Below the pieces are notes generated by a model that worked only from the letters and a program-made list of their open reading frames with translations, was not told the origin of the DNA and made no database searches. This document shows positions 39,351 to 47,441 of a stretch of DNA of 48,883 bases, piece by piece. Source of the stretch: Mesorhizobium sp. CA8 (GTDB lineage: Bacteria; Pseudomonadota; Alphaproteobacteria; Rhizobiales; Rhizobiaceae); the NCBI RefSeq assembly GCF_020164955.1, contig NZ_JAIUHG010000039.1:1-48883 (forward strand). The letters run 5' to 3'. Numbering within the stretch: position 1 is the stretch's first letter; every line of letters starts with the position of its first letter. A program made the translations under genes and the position numbers.

Positions 39351-39732
39351 TAGGTTCCTCCCTAAGGTCGCCTGGTGAAGGTTGCGGAAGCTCCGTCTGG
39401 ATAGGCGAGTCCAAAAACAGAACTTTATCAATAAAAAACAGATTGCCTTTTGTTGATAATGCATCGCCATGACCGATGCAAGCGGTGTCTGGTGCCGTTC
39501 ATGTGATCCGGGACGAGGTTTGCTCCTCCCTAATACATATCGGCGCTTCCGTTCCTCCTTGTCGCTATGGAACGATAATTTCACGGTACTGTCAATGTGG
39601 AATATTCATTCCATCACGAAGTCGCGCAATTGTGAAGCCGGCGTCCTTGCTGTCGGTAGCGCTTCCGTCGCGACGACCGGCCTGGGGACTGGATCAGGAT
39701 GACGTTTCGTTCCCACTTTTCGGGATCAGGCG
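39351..39732 (-). other. Intergenic region between altronate dehydratase-type gene and importer operon
   Basis: 382 bp with no gene. It holds the importer promoter region, the regulatory dyad at 39425-39459 and the GGAGG ribosome-binding site at 39356-39360. A further AT-rich stretch at 39560-39615 (ACGATAATTTCACGG to TGGAATATTCATTCCA) contains a GGAATATTCATTCC dyad at 39599-39612. Confidence 0.5.
39424..39459. promoter_or_regulatory. Candidate operator upstream of the ribose-type importer
   Basis: TTTATCAATAAAAAACA (39424-39440) matches TTTATCGGGAAAAAACA at 41307-41323 outside three spacer bases. Its first half is also one arm of the dyad TTATCAA (39425-39431)/TTGATAA (39453-39459). The divergent two-winged-helix GntR regulator is the likely binder. 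Confidence 0.55.
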
Positions 39733-41238
39733 CTAAAGCGTTGCGCCGAGATGCCAGGGCACGAATTCGTTGTCGCCGTAGCCGAACGCCTCGCTCTTGG
39801 TTTTTCGGCCGGACGCGGTCTCGATGATCAGCTCGAAGATCTCGCGGCCCATGCCGGCGATCGTCTTCTCGCCCGAGGCGATGACGCCGCAATTGACGTC
39901 CATGTCCTCTTCCATCTGGTGATACATGGTCGAATTGGTGGCGACCTTGATTGACGGCGTCGGGCGGCAGCCGAAGCAGGAGCCGCGGCCGGTGGTGAAG
40001 ACGATGACGTTGGCGCCGCCGGCCACCTGTCCGGTCGCCGAGACCGGGTCGTAACCGGGCGTGTCCATGAACACCAGGCCACTGCCGGACACCTTCTCGG
40101 CATAGCCGAAGACGCCGTTGAGCGGTGTCTGGCCGCCCTTGGCGACCGCGCCCAGCGATTTCTCGAGGATCGTGGTCAGGCCGCCGCGCTTGTTGCCGGG
40201 CGAGGGGTTGTTGTCGATCGAGGCGCCGTGTTTGGCGGTGTGGTCCTCCCACCATTTCACAAAGCCGTCGAGCTTGGCGGCGATCTCAGGCGAGGCGGCG
40301 CGATAGGCGAGCAGATGTTCGGCGCCGTAGATCTCGGTCGTTTCCGACAGGATGCCGATGCCGCCGCAGCCGGCCAGGATATCGACGGCGGCGCCCAGCG
40401 CCGGGTTTGCGGTGATGCCGGACATGCCGTCAGAGCCGCCGCATTGCAGGCCGACGACGATCTCCGAGACCGGGATCGGCTCGCGTTGCAGGTGGCCGAC
40501 CTCCTCGGCAATCTCGGCCAGCACGCCCATCGCCTTCTCGACCGACTTGCGCGAGCCGCCGGCCTCCTGGATGTTGAAATGCCGCTTTCCTGCAGCCGCG
40601 CCCTTCTGACCATACAGCGTGAGCTGGTTGACTTCGCAGCCGAGCCCGACCATCAGCACGCCGCCGAAATTCGGATGGCGGGCATAGCCGGCCAGCGTGC
40701 GGTGCAGCACCATCATACCGTCGCCGGTGGCGCTCATGCCGCAACCCTGGCCGTGCACGATCGGCACGAAACCGTCGATGCCGGGATATTTCGGCAGCAG
40801 CGTGCGGTTGGCTTCGTCCGCAATGGCGTGGCAGACGGTAGACGAGCAATTGACGCTGGCGATGATGCCGATGAAATTGCGCGTGCCGGCGCGGCCATCG
40901 GCGCGCCGATAGCCCATGAAGGTGCGCTTGCGGTCGGCCTCGGTGGCGTGCTCGGCCTCGCTCGGCGGCACCACCGGCAGGCGGCCGCTCTCGAAAACCA
41001 GATTGTGCGAATGGACATGCTCGCCGGGCGCGATGTCTTGCGTGGCGCGACCGATCGCCTGCGCGTACTTCACCACCGCTTCGCCCGCGGCGATGGGCTT
41101 GATCGCGACCTTGTGACCCGGCTCGATCACCGCAATAGCCTTTGCGCCGCCCGGCAATGCGGCGCCGATCTCGAGACGGCCATTGGCGACGGCGACATTG
41201 TCGGCGGGAGAAAGGAGAATGGTGTTTGCAACGTTCAC
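39733..41238 (-). CDS. Altronate dehydratase-family enzyme (UxaA/GarD family)
   Basis: 501-residue lyase. The N-terminal SAF domain (residues about 1-90, NVANTILLSPADNVAVANGRLE) is followed by the altronate/galactarate dehydratase domain. It carries RADGRAGTRNFIGIIASVNCSSTV, VHGQGCGMSATGDG, VGLGCEVNQ, GLQCGGSDGMSG and GRGSCFGCRPTPSIK motifs, whose cysteines and histidines suit an iron-dependent dehydratase. The full-length family is about 495-510 residues. It removes water from a hexonate to give a 2-keto-3-deoxy acid. Transcribed towards the importer operon and probably co-regulated with it by the divergent GntR gene. Confidence 0.9.
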   Translation of the reverse strand: MNVANTILLSPADNVAVANGRLEIGAALPGGAKAIAVIEPGHKVAIKPIAAGEAVVKYAQAIGRATQDIAPGEHVHSHNLVFESGRLPVVPPSEAEHATEADRKRTFMGYRRADGRAGTRNFIGIIASVNCSSTVCHAIADEANRTLLPKYPGIDGFVPIVHGQGCGMSATGDGMMVLHRTLAGYARHPNFGGVLMVGLGCEVNQLTLYGQKGAAAGKRHFNIQEAGGSRKSVEKAMGVLAEIAEEVGHLQREPIPVSEIVVGLQCGGSDGMSGITANPALGAAVDILAGCGGIGILSETTEIYGAEHLLAYRAASPEIAAKLDGFVKWWEDHTAKHGASIDNNPSPGNKRGGLTTILEKSLGAVAKGGQTPLNGVFGYAEKVSGSGLVFMDTPGYDPVSATGQVAGGANVIVFTTGRGSCFGCRPTPSIKVATNSTMYHQMEEDMDVNCGVIASGEKTIAGMGREIFELIIETASGRKTKSEAFGYGDNEFVPWHLGATL

Positions 41239-41306
41239 GGGCGGCTGTCCTGGGTGATCCTGGGAATGCGGGCGGATTGACTTGCGCCCGTTTAAAGGTA
41301 ATGTCT

Positions 41307-41323
41307 TTTATCGGGAAAAAACA
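41307..41323. promoter_or_regulatory. Candidate operator upstream of the altronate dehydratase-type gene
   Basis: TTTATCGGGAAAAAACA, the second copy of the TTTATCNNNAAAAAACA element, about 70-85 bp before the dehydratase start and 170 bp before the divergent regulator gene. Confidence 0.55.
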
Positions 41324-41492
41324 TTTTTGCGTCAATTGTTTTTTCGTCGCGGGCAATGCGCATCGTTGGGACGCGCATGATTGTCTTTCCGGCAAGCCGG
41401 CGAAAGGCGTTCCGCTTTTCGGAAGCTTGCGCTAGGTACACCGATCATATCGCGCTTCCGGCAGGCCGCCGCAAGCGCTGGGGATACGGGGC

Positions 41493-42395
41493 ATGTCGAA
41501 GAGCAACAACGTCTACAAGGACGCCTATAACCGCTGTCTGCGGCTGCTCGACGAGACCAAGAGCCTGCCGTCGGAACCGGAGCTCGGCACGCTGCTCGGC
41601 GTCAGCCGTACCACGGTGCGCAGCATCCTTGCGCGCATGGAAGAAACCGGGCTGATCGACTGGAACAAGCGCAACAAGACGGTGCTCAGGGCGCCGCGGC
41701 CGGAGGATTTCTTCCCCGAGGAGGAGACCGACTCGCTGGCCGAGATCATCGAGCGCTCCTTCATGCGTCGCCTGCTTGCGGGCGGCGCGGAAGCCGGCAT
41801 GCAGATCAACGAGCTGGAGTTGGCGCGCGAGATCGGCGTTGGCACCACCAGCGTGCGCGAATTCCTGATCCGCTTCTCGCGCTTCGGGCTGATCGAGAAG
41901 CGGCGCAACAGCCACTGGGTGCTGAAGGGTTTCACACGCGCCTTCGCGCTGGAGCTGACCGAGATCCGCGAGATTTTCGAGCTGCGTTCGGCGGCGGCTT
42001 TCGCCGCGCTGCCGGAAGATAGCGCGGTATGGGCCGATCTTGACCGGCTGGAGCTCGAGCATCGCCAGCTCGCCAGCGAGATCGCCACGCGCTTCAACGA
42101 ATTCTCCGAGCTCGACGAGCGCTTCCACCGGCTGATCCACCGCGCCTCGCACAATCGCTTCATCGTCGACTTCTACGATGTCATCGCTATGATCTTCCAC
42201 TACCACTATCAGTGGAACAAGGCTGAGGAGCGCCAGCGCAACGAGGTCGCTATCCAGGAGCATCTCGCCTACATCGCGGCGCTGAAATCCCGCGATCCCG
42301 GCAAGGTGGACGCCGCCTGTCGCAAGCACCTGAAGTCGGCGCGCCAGACGCTGCTGACCTCCATTCCTGAAGGGCGGCAGATGCAGCCCGCCTGA
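41493..42395 (+). CDS. GntR-family regulator with two winged helices and an FCD domain
   Basis: 300-residue regulator, about 65-70 longer than usual FCD proteins. The first winged helix (residues about 8-65) has LPSEPELGTLLGVSRTTVRS. A second one (about 85-145) has INELELAREIGVGTTSVREF. The FCD domain follows (about 150-285, EIREIFELRSAAAFA, SELDERFHRLIH, EVAIQEHLAYIAAL). It is divergent from the altronate dehydratase-type gene and so the likely controller of the dehydratase, importer and dehydrogenase genes. The doubled DNA-binding region may explain a longer, asymmetric operator. Confidence 0.87.
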   Translation: MSKSNNVYKDAYNRCLRLLDETKSLPSEPELGTLLGVSRTTVRSILARMEETGLIDWNKRNKTVLRAPRPEDFFPEEETDSLAEIIERSFMRRLLAGGAEAGMQINELELAREIGVGTTSVREFLIRFSRFGLIEKRRNSHWVLKGFTRAFALELTEIREIFELRSAAAFAALPEDSAVWADLDRLELEHRQLASEIATRFNEFSELDERFHRLIHRASHNRFIVDFYDVIAMIFHYHYQWNKAEERQRNEVAIQEHLAYIAALKSRDPGKVDAACRKHLKSARQTLLTSIPEGRQMQPA

Positions 42396-42404
42396 CAGGC
42401 GGGC
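42386..42404 (+). terminator. Inverted repeat spanning the regulator stop codon
   Basis: GCCCGCCTG (42386-42394) and CAGGCGGGC (42396-42404) flank a single A within the stop region. A GC-rich hairpin would form at the 3' end of the regulator mRNA. No T-run follows, so efficiency is uncertain. Confidence 0.45.
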
Positions 42405-42512
42405 CGCGATCCACGACGACCTGTCGCGCCGCGTTGCCGCAGCGCGGTTTTGCCGATTTCCCGCGCGCATTCCCCGTGCTACCGTCGACGCGTTTCCGGG
42501 AGAGGCTTTGCG

Positions 42513-42887
42513 TTGGATATCCGCCTGAGACGATGGAGCATGCCGGCCGCGTTCGTCGCGGCGCTGCTTCTATTGCTTCAGACCTCTCTCGGCCCTTTCG
42601 CCTTCGGCGCGCCTTCGCAGGTCGACGCCTTCGGCAACGTCATCTGCACGCATGAAGGCGCTGTAAAACTCCCCGGCGGCGATTCCCACCAACAACATCT
42701 GCCGGCCTGCTGCTCGGTCGGCTGCAACATGGTTTCGGCGGCGCATATGCCGCCGCCAGAGGCCGTCGCCCTGGCCAGGACCCAGCTTTTCGAGGCCGTC
42801 GCCTTCCAGCTTCCGGCCTTCCGGCACCAGGATTTCGCCCGCGACCGCTCTCCGGCCAATCCTCGCGCGCCGCCGGCGATGGTCTGA
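42513..42887 (+). CDS. DUF2946 protein of a copper-handling operon
   Basis: 124-residue exported or membrane-anchored protein. A TTG start at 42513 is supported by GGGAGAGG seven bases upstream. An ATG at 42450 is possible but lacks a site. An N-terminal hydrophobic segment (residues about 10-30, MPAAFVAALLLLLQTSLGPF) is followed by ICTHEG, a His-rich stretch (GGDSHQQHLPACCSVGC) and HMPPP. This is the Cys/His pattern of DUF2946, often next to copper genes. Copper binding is inferred. Starts 118 bp after the GntR gene and leads an operon of four. Confidence 0.75.
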   Translation: MDIRLRRWSMPAAFVAALLLLLQTSLGPFAFGAPSQVDAFGNVICTHEGAVKLPGGDSHQQHLPACCSVGCNMVSAAHMPPPEAVALARTQLFEAVAFQLPAFRHQDFARDRSPANPRAPPAMV

Positions 42888-42975
42888 TCCGCGGAACCTT
42901 CCGCAGGCCTATTCATCCAAAGATCAGACTGTTCGCGGCCGCATTCCGGCGCGATCCCGTACTCATGGAGCAACC

Positions 42976-43533
42976 ATGTCCAATCTTCTTCCCAAGGCGC
43001 AAGCCTTCGCCCTTCGCGGCGCGCCGCCGTTTCACCTCCAGCAGCGCGTTGGTCTTGCAGTGCTCACCCTGTTTTTGCTCTTCGCCTGCATTCCCGCCGC
43101 CCTCGCGCATGAGTTCAAGGTCGGCGATCTCGAGATCGAGCATCCCTGGTCTCGGGCGACGCCGCCCGGCGCCAAGGTGGCCGGCGGCTATTTCACCGTG
43201 GTCAACAAAGGCAGCGTGCCGGACCGGCTGCTGTCGATTTCCTCCGACATCTCCGAAAAGGCCGAGCTGCATGAGATGGGCGTCAAGGACGGCGTCATGA
43301 TCATGCGACCGGTCGAGGGCGGCCTGGAGATCCCGGCCGGCGGCAAGGTCGCGCTGAAGCCAGGCGCCTACCACCTGATGTTCACCGGCCTGAAGCGGCA
43401 GCCGAAGCAGGGCGAGAAATTCCCCGCGACGCTGACCTTCGAGAAGGCCGGCAGCGTCAAGGTCGAGTTCGCCGTCGAAGGCATGGGCGAGACGGGCAGT
43501 GGCGATATGGGCGACATGGATCACGCCGAATAA
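42976..43533 (+). CDS. Periplasmic copper chaperone PCu(A)C
   Basis: 185-residue secreted protein that carries Cu(I), typically to the CuA site of cytochrome oxidase. A long N-terminal signal region ends at ALA before HEFKVGDLEIEHPWSRAT. Copper ligands of the H-M-x10-M-x(21-22)-H-x-M motif are H99, M110, H133 and M135. A C-terminal Met/Asp/His tail (GDMGDMDH) may hold extra copper. RBS GGAG five bases before the ATG. Followed after 30 bp by the YcnI-like gene. Confidence 0.9.
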   Translation: MSNLLPKAQAFALRGAPPFHLQQRVGLAVLTLFLLFACIPAALAHEFKVGDLEIEHPWSRATPPGAKVAGGYFTVVNKGSVPDRLLSISSDISEKAELHEMGVKDGVMIMRPVEGGLEIPAGGKVALKPGAYHLMFTGLKRQPKQGEKFPATLTFEKAGSVKVEFAVEGMGETGSGDMGDMDHAE

Positions 43534-43563
43534 TCCGCCAATTCGAAATCAGAGGGACAATTC

Positions 43564-44082
43564 ATGAAAAAGTATCTTTTGGCGGCGGGCGTGCTTTGCG
43601 CGTTCGGGACCAATGCCGCGCTCGCCCATATTACGCTCGAAACACAGGAAGCGGCCGTCGGCTCGACCTACAAGGCGGTCTTGCGCGTGCCGCATGGCTG
43701 CGAGGGGAAGGCGACGACCGCCGTGCGTGTGCAGATCCCCGAAGGCGTCATCGCGGTGAAGCCGATGCCCAAGCCCGGCTGGACGCTGCAGGTCAAGAAG
43801 GGCAAATACGAGAAATCCTACCAGCTCTATGGCGAGACGTTGACCACTGGCGTCAAGGAAGTGGACTGGAGCGGCGGCAATCTGCCCGACGAATTCTATG
43901 ACGAGTTCGTCTTTCGCGCTTCGCTGGCGGCCGATCTGCCGGCCGGCCAGATGCTCTATTTCCCGGTGGTGCAGGAATGCGGCGATGCCGCCGAGCGCTG
44001 GATCGAGATCCCGGCGGCTGGCCAGGATGAGGATGCCTTGGAAACGCCGGCGCCCGGCATCAAATTGCTGCCGAAGAAATGA
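43564..44082 (+). CDS. YcnI-family (DUF1775) copper-binding protein
   Basis: 172-residue exported protein. The signal peptide is predicted to end at ALA so that the mature chain begins with histidine (H22, HITLETQEA), the copper ligand of the YcnI family. VPHGCEGKATTAVRVQIPEG and KEVDWSGGNLPDEFYDEFVF are conserved DUF1775 segments, the latter supplying Trp and acidic residues. No C-terminal membrane anchor is visible, so it may be soluble periplasmic. It sits between PCu(A)C and CopC-CopD, the usual gene neighbourhood. Confidence 0.9.
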   Translation: MKKYLLAAGVLCAFGTNAALAHITLETQEAAVGSTYKAVLRVPHGCEGKATTAVRVQIPEGVIAVKPMPKPGWTLQVKKGKYEKSYQLYGETLTTGVKEVDWSGGNLPDEFYDEFVFRASLAADLPAGQMLYFPVVQECGDAAERWIEIPAAGQDEDALETPAPGIKLLPKK

Positions 44083-44134
44083 TCTCTGTTGGCGCGCTCC
44101 CTCGGGGCGCGCCACCATTTCCTGTTATGACGGC

Positions 44135-45763
44135 ATGAACGCAGCACTGCCTTCCTCGATGAACCGCATGCTTGCCGGCTCGCTTGCCTGGCTGGTGGCA
44201 ATGCTCGTGGCGATGCTGGTGTTGGCAATGCCCGGCCGCGCCTTGGCGCATGCGGCGCTCGTCGCGACCGACCCGGCTGACGGCGCCGTGCTGACGCAAG
44301 GTCCCGGCCAATTCTCACTGACCTTCAGCGAGCCTGTCTCGCCGCTTGTGCTGACGCTTGTGCGGCCGGACGGCTCGCAGCTTGCGCTGACATCCTTCCG
44401 TCTCAAGGACCAGACGGTCGAGATCGACAATCCCGAAACGCTCAAATCCGGCACGCATGTGCTGAGCTGGCGGGTGGTGTCGGTCGACGGCCATCCGGTC
44501 GGCGGTTCAGCGCTTTTTTCCATCGGCGCGCCAAGTGCCGCGCCGGTGGCGGGCGAAGCCGTAGACTGGACGCTGCGCGCGATGGTCTGGGTGGCCAGGT
44601 TGTTTCTCTATGCCGGCCTCTTTCTCGGCGTCGGCGGCGCATTCGCGCTTGCCTGGTTGGCCGAGGACCGGCGCTGCGGCCAGCGCTTTGTCGCCGCGGC
44701 ACTGCTTTTCGGCCTCGCCAGCGCGCCGTTGTCGCTCGGGTTGCAAGGGCTGGATGGGCTTGGCGCGCCGCTCGCCCAGTTTGCGGCGCCGACAGTCTGG
44801 AGGACCGCGCTGGAAACGAGCTTCGTCTGGACGGTGGTGATCGGTCTGATCGCGCTCGGTCTCGCGCTGGTTTCGCTTGCCGGTCCATCAGGTCTTCGCA
44901 AGCTGTCGGCAAGCGCAGCACTGCTCGCTGTCGGCGCCGCCCTTGCGGTCAGCGGCCATGCCAGCGCCGCCGAACCGCAATGGCTGACGCGGCCACTGGT
45001 GTTCCTGCACGGCACCGCAATCGCCTTCTGGGCCGGTTCGCTGGCGCCGCTCGGGCTGGCGTTGCGGCAGCAGCCGGCGGAAGCAAAGGTCTTTCTGCGG
45101 CGCTTCTCCCGCGCGATCCTGCCGGTCGTGGCTGTCCTTGCCGCCAGCGGTATCGTGCTGGCGATCATCCAGGTGCAGCAGCCGGCGGCGTTGATCCATA
45201 CTGCTTATGGCCGGCTGCTGCTGCTCAAGCTCACCCTGCTCCTCTTCCTGTTCACGTTGGCCGCCATCAACCGCTGGACGTTGACAGCGCCCGCCCAGGC
45301 CGGCGACACCGAGGTGCAGCGGCGGATGGTGCGCTCGATCGGTATCGAGATGCTGATCGTGCTGGCCATCTTCGGCGTCGCCGACGGCTGGCGCTTCACC
45401 CCGCCGCCGCGCGCGCTGGCGATTGCCGCCGCGCAGCCGGTGTCGATCCACGTCCATGCGCTGAAGGCGATGGCCGATCTCAGCATCACGCCAGGCCATG
45501 CCGGCGAGGTCGCCGCTTCGATTATGATCATGACCGGCGATTTCGGGCCTCTCGACGCCAAGGCGGTGACGCTGGTGCTGTCGAAGCCGGATTCCGGCAT
45601 CGAGCCGATCAAGCGGCCGGCGAGAAAACCCGGCGACGGCACCTGGCGTATCGACAATCTCGCTATCCCGCTCCCCGGCCGCTGGAACGCCCGGCTCGAT
45701 ATCCTCGTTTCGGACTTCGAGATGGTGAAGATCGAGGCGCCGATCGATATCCGCGGTGAGTGA
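44135..45763 (+). CDS. CopC-CopD fusion copper import/resistance protein
   Basis: 542-residue protein joining periplasmic CopC to membrane CopD. A signal peptide (to about residue 38, RALA) exposes H39 as mature residue 1. The second CopC ligand group is SVDGHP with D118 and H120. From about residue 140 there are eight or so membrane segments of CopD, with conserved His in ASAAEPQWLTRPLVFLHGTA. A soluble C-terminal domain follows after residue 435 (PVSIHVHALKAMADLSITPG to IDIRGE), as in YcnJ-type proteins. The start is the ATG at 44135. An ATG eight codons later is an alternative. Probable role: Cu(II) capture and transfer across the inner membrane. Confidence 0.9.
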   Translation: MNAALPSSMNRMLAGSLAWLVAMLVAMLVLAMPGRALAHAALVATDPADGAVLTQGPGQFSLTFSEPVSPLVLTLVRPDGSQLALTSFRLKDQTVEIDNPETLKSGTHVLSWRVVSVDGHPVGGSALFSIGAPSAAPVAGEAVDWTLRAMVWVARLFLYAGLFLGVGGAFALAWLAEDRRCGQRFVAAALLFGLASAPLSLGLQGLDGLGAPLAQFAAPTVWRTALETSFVWTVVIGLIALGLALVSLAGPSGLRKLSASAALLAVGAALAVSGHASAAEPQWLTRPLVFLHGTAIAFWAGSLAPLGLALRQQPAEAKVFLRRFSRAILPVVAVLAASGIVLAIIQVQQPAALIHTAYGRLLLLKLTLLLFLFTLAAINRWTLTAPAQAGDTEVQRRMVRSIGIEMLIVLAIFGVADGWRFTPPPRALAIAAAQPVSIHVHALKAMADLSITPGHAGEVAASIMIMTGDFGPLDAKAVTLVLSKPDSGIEPIKRPARKPGDGTWRIDNLAIPLPGRWNARLDILVSDFEMVKIEAPIDIRGE

Positions 45764-45883
45764 TATTCAGGTGAGGCCGGCCTGCGAGACGGTTGACGCA
45801 GCCGCCAAGGCCCGTCATTCATCTGGGAAAGGCGTTCTCCAGGACGCAACCCATAATAAGCATCCGAACGCAGGGAAGAAACG

Positions 45884-47308
45884 ATGGAAAAAGCCGAAAT
45901 CGGCCTGATCGGCCTTGGCACGATGGGTTCCAACCTGGCGCTCAACATCGCCGAGCATGGGCATCGCATTGCCGTCTTCAACCGCACACCGTCGCGCACC
46001 GATGCGTTCGTAGAGAGCGCCGGTTCGCTGAAGGACAGGGTCGTTGCCTGCTACAGCCTGGAGGAACTCGCCGCGGCGATCCGCCCGCCGCGGCCGATCA
46101 TCATCATGGTGCTGGCCGGCAAGCCGGTCGACGAGCAGATCGCGGCGCTGCGCGGCGTGCTGTCTGACAACGACATCGTCATCGATGCCGGCAACGCCAA
46201 TTTCCGCGATACGATGCGGCGCTTCTCGGAGCTGTCCGGCTCGGGCCTGACCTTCATCGGCATGGGCGTGTCGGGCGGCGAGGAGGGCGCGCGCCACGGT
46301 CCGTCGATCATGGTCGGCGGCACCGAAGAGTCCTGGAAGCGGGTCGAGAAGGTGCTGACCGCGATCTCGGCCAAGTTCAAGGACGAGCCCTGCGCCGCCT
46401 GGCTCGGCACCGACGGCGCCGGCCATTTCGTCAAGACCATCCACAACGGCATCGAATATGCCGACATGCAGATGATCGCCGAGATCTACGGCATCTTGCG
46501 CGACGGCCTGGGCATGGCGCCGAAGGAGATCGGCAAGGTCTTCGAAGAATGGAACAAGGGCCGGCTCAACTCCTACCTGATCGAGATCACCGCAAAAGTT
46601 CTCGCCGCCGACGATCCCAAGACCGGCAAGCCGGTTGCCGACATTATCCTCGACCGCGCCGGGCAGAAGGGCACCGGCAAATGGTCGGTCATCGAAGCGC
46701 AGCAGCTCGGCATTCCGGCGACGGCGATCGAGGCGGCGGTCGCGGCGCGCGTGCTGTCCTCGATCAAGAATGAGCGGCAGGCGGCGGAAAAGGCCTATGG
46801 CAATATCGGCGTCGAAAAGATTTCCGGCGACAGGGGCGCGCTGCTCAAGGACCTGGAGCTGGCATTGTTCGCCGGCAAGATCGCGGCTTACGCGCAAGGC
46901 TTCGCGGTGATGAGCGGCGCCTCCAAGGAATTCAACTGGAACCTGCCGATGCCGACCATCGCCAGGATCTGGCGCGCCGGCTGCATCATCCGCTCGCAGA
47001 TGCTGGACACGATGGCCGAGGCGTTCGGTTCAGGCAGCGCTTCCACCAATCTGCTGATGGCGCCGGCCTTCATTGCCATGATGAAGGAGGCGCATCCGTC
47101 GCTGAGGCGCATCGTGGCGCGCGCCTCCGAAGCCGGCTCGCCGGTGCCGGCGCTGTCGTCGGCGCTCGCCTATTTCGACAGCTACCGCCAAGGACGCGGC
47201 ACCTCGAACCTGATCCAGGCGCAGCGCGACTTCTTCGGCGCGCACGGCTTCGAGCGCGTCGGGGAAGAGGGGGCGTTTCATGGCCCATGGGGCAGTGGGG
47301 CCGCCTAG
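45884..47308 (+). CDS. gnd: 6-phosphogluconate dehydrogenase, decarboxylating
   Basis: 474-residue cytoplasmic enzyme of the oxidative pentose phosphate pathway, converting 6-phosphogluconate to ribulose 5-phosphate with reduction of NADP. Dinucleotide loop GLIGLGTMGSNLAL (residues about 6-19), followed by VFNRT, where the Asn-Arg-Thr favours NADP. GMGVSGGEEGARHGPSIMVGG, KTIHNGIEYADMQMI (catalytic Lys) and GQKGTGKWSVIEA (substrate phosphate loop) are intact. Complete length. Not obviously part of an operon. A 112-bp palindromic repeat follows. Confidence 0.95.
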   Translation: MEKAEIGLIGLGTMGSNLALNIAEHGHRIAVFNRTPSRTDAFVESAGSLKDRVVACYSLEELAAAIRPPRPIIIMVLAGKPVDEQIAALRGVLSDNDIVIDAGNANFRDTMRRFSELSGSGLTFIGMGVSGGEEGARHGPSIMVGGTEESWKRVEKVLTAISAKFKDEPCAAWLGTDGAGHFVKTIHNGIEYADMQMIAEIYGILRDGLGMAPKEIGKVFEEWNKGRLNSYLIEITAKVLAADDPKTGKPVADIILDRAGQKGTGKWSVIEAQQLGIPATAIEAAVAARVLSSIKNERQAAEKAYGNIGVEKISGDRGALLKDLELALFAGKIAAYAQGFAVMSGASKEFNWNLPMPTIARIWRAGCIIRSQMLDTMAEAFGSGSASTNLLMAPAFIAMMKEAHPSLRRIVARASEAGSPVPALSSALAYFDSYRQGRGTSNLIQAQRDFFGAHGFERVGEEGAFHGPWGSGAA

Positions 47309-47311
47309 GGC

Positions 47312-47423
47312 CAGGTGAGGCCGGCCTGCAAATGGCGGCTTCCTGCGCTTCCGGTGCTCACGTACTTTAAGTACGCTCCGCCCCGGTTCTCGGAAGCCAC
47401 CATTTTCGACTCGGCCTGACCTG
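47312..47423. repeat. Palindromic repeat with about 32-bp arms
   Basis: The left arm 47312-47343 (CAGGTGAGGCCGGCCTGC then AAATGGCGGCTTCC) is inverted at 47392-47423 (GGAAGCCACCATTTT to CCTGACCTG) with a few mismatches. The loop holds CGTACTTTAAGTACG, a near-perfect palindrome (47361-47375). The first 18 bp recur exactly at 45768-45785, on the other side of gnd. Lies between convergent genes. Confidence 0.8.
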
Positions 47424-47441
47424 CCCCTCAAGTCGCGCCAA

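Noticed and set aside
38355..39584. An earlier start for the ribose-type binding protein at 39584.
   Set aside because: The extension lacks a signal peptide, crosses the candidate operator and has no RBS. The ATG at 39350 has GGAGG and is directly followed by a signal peptide.
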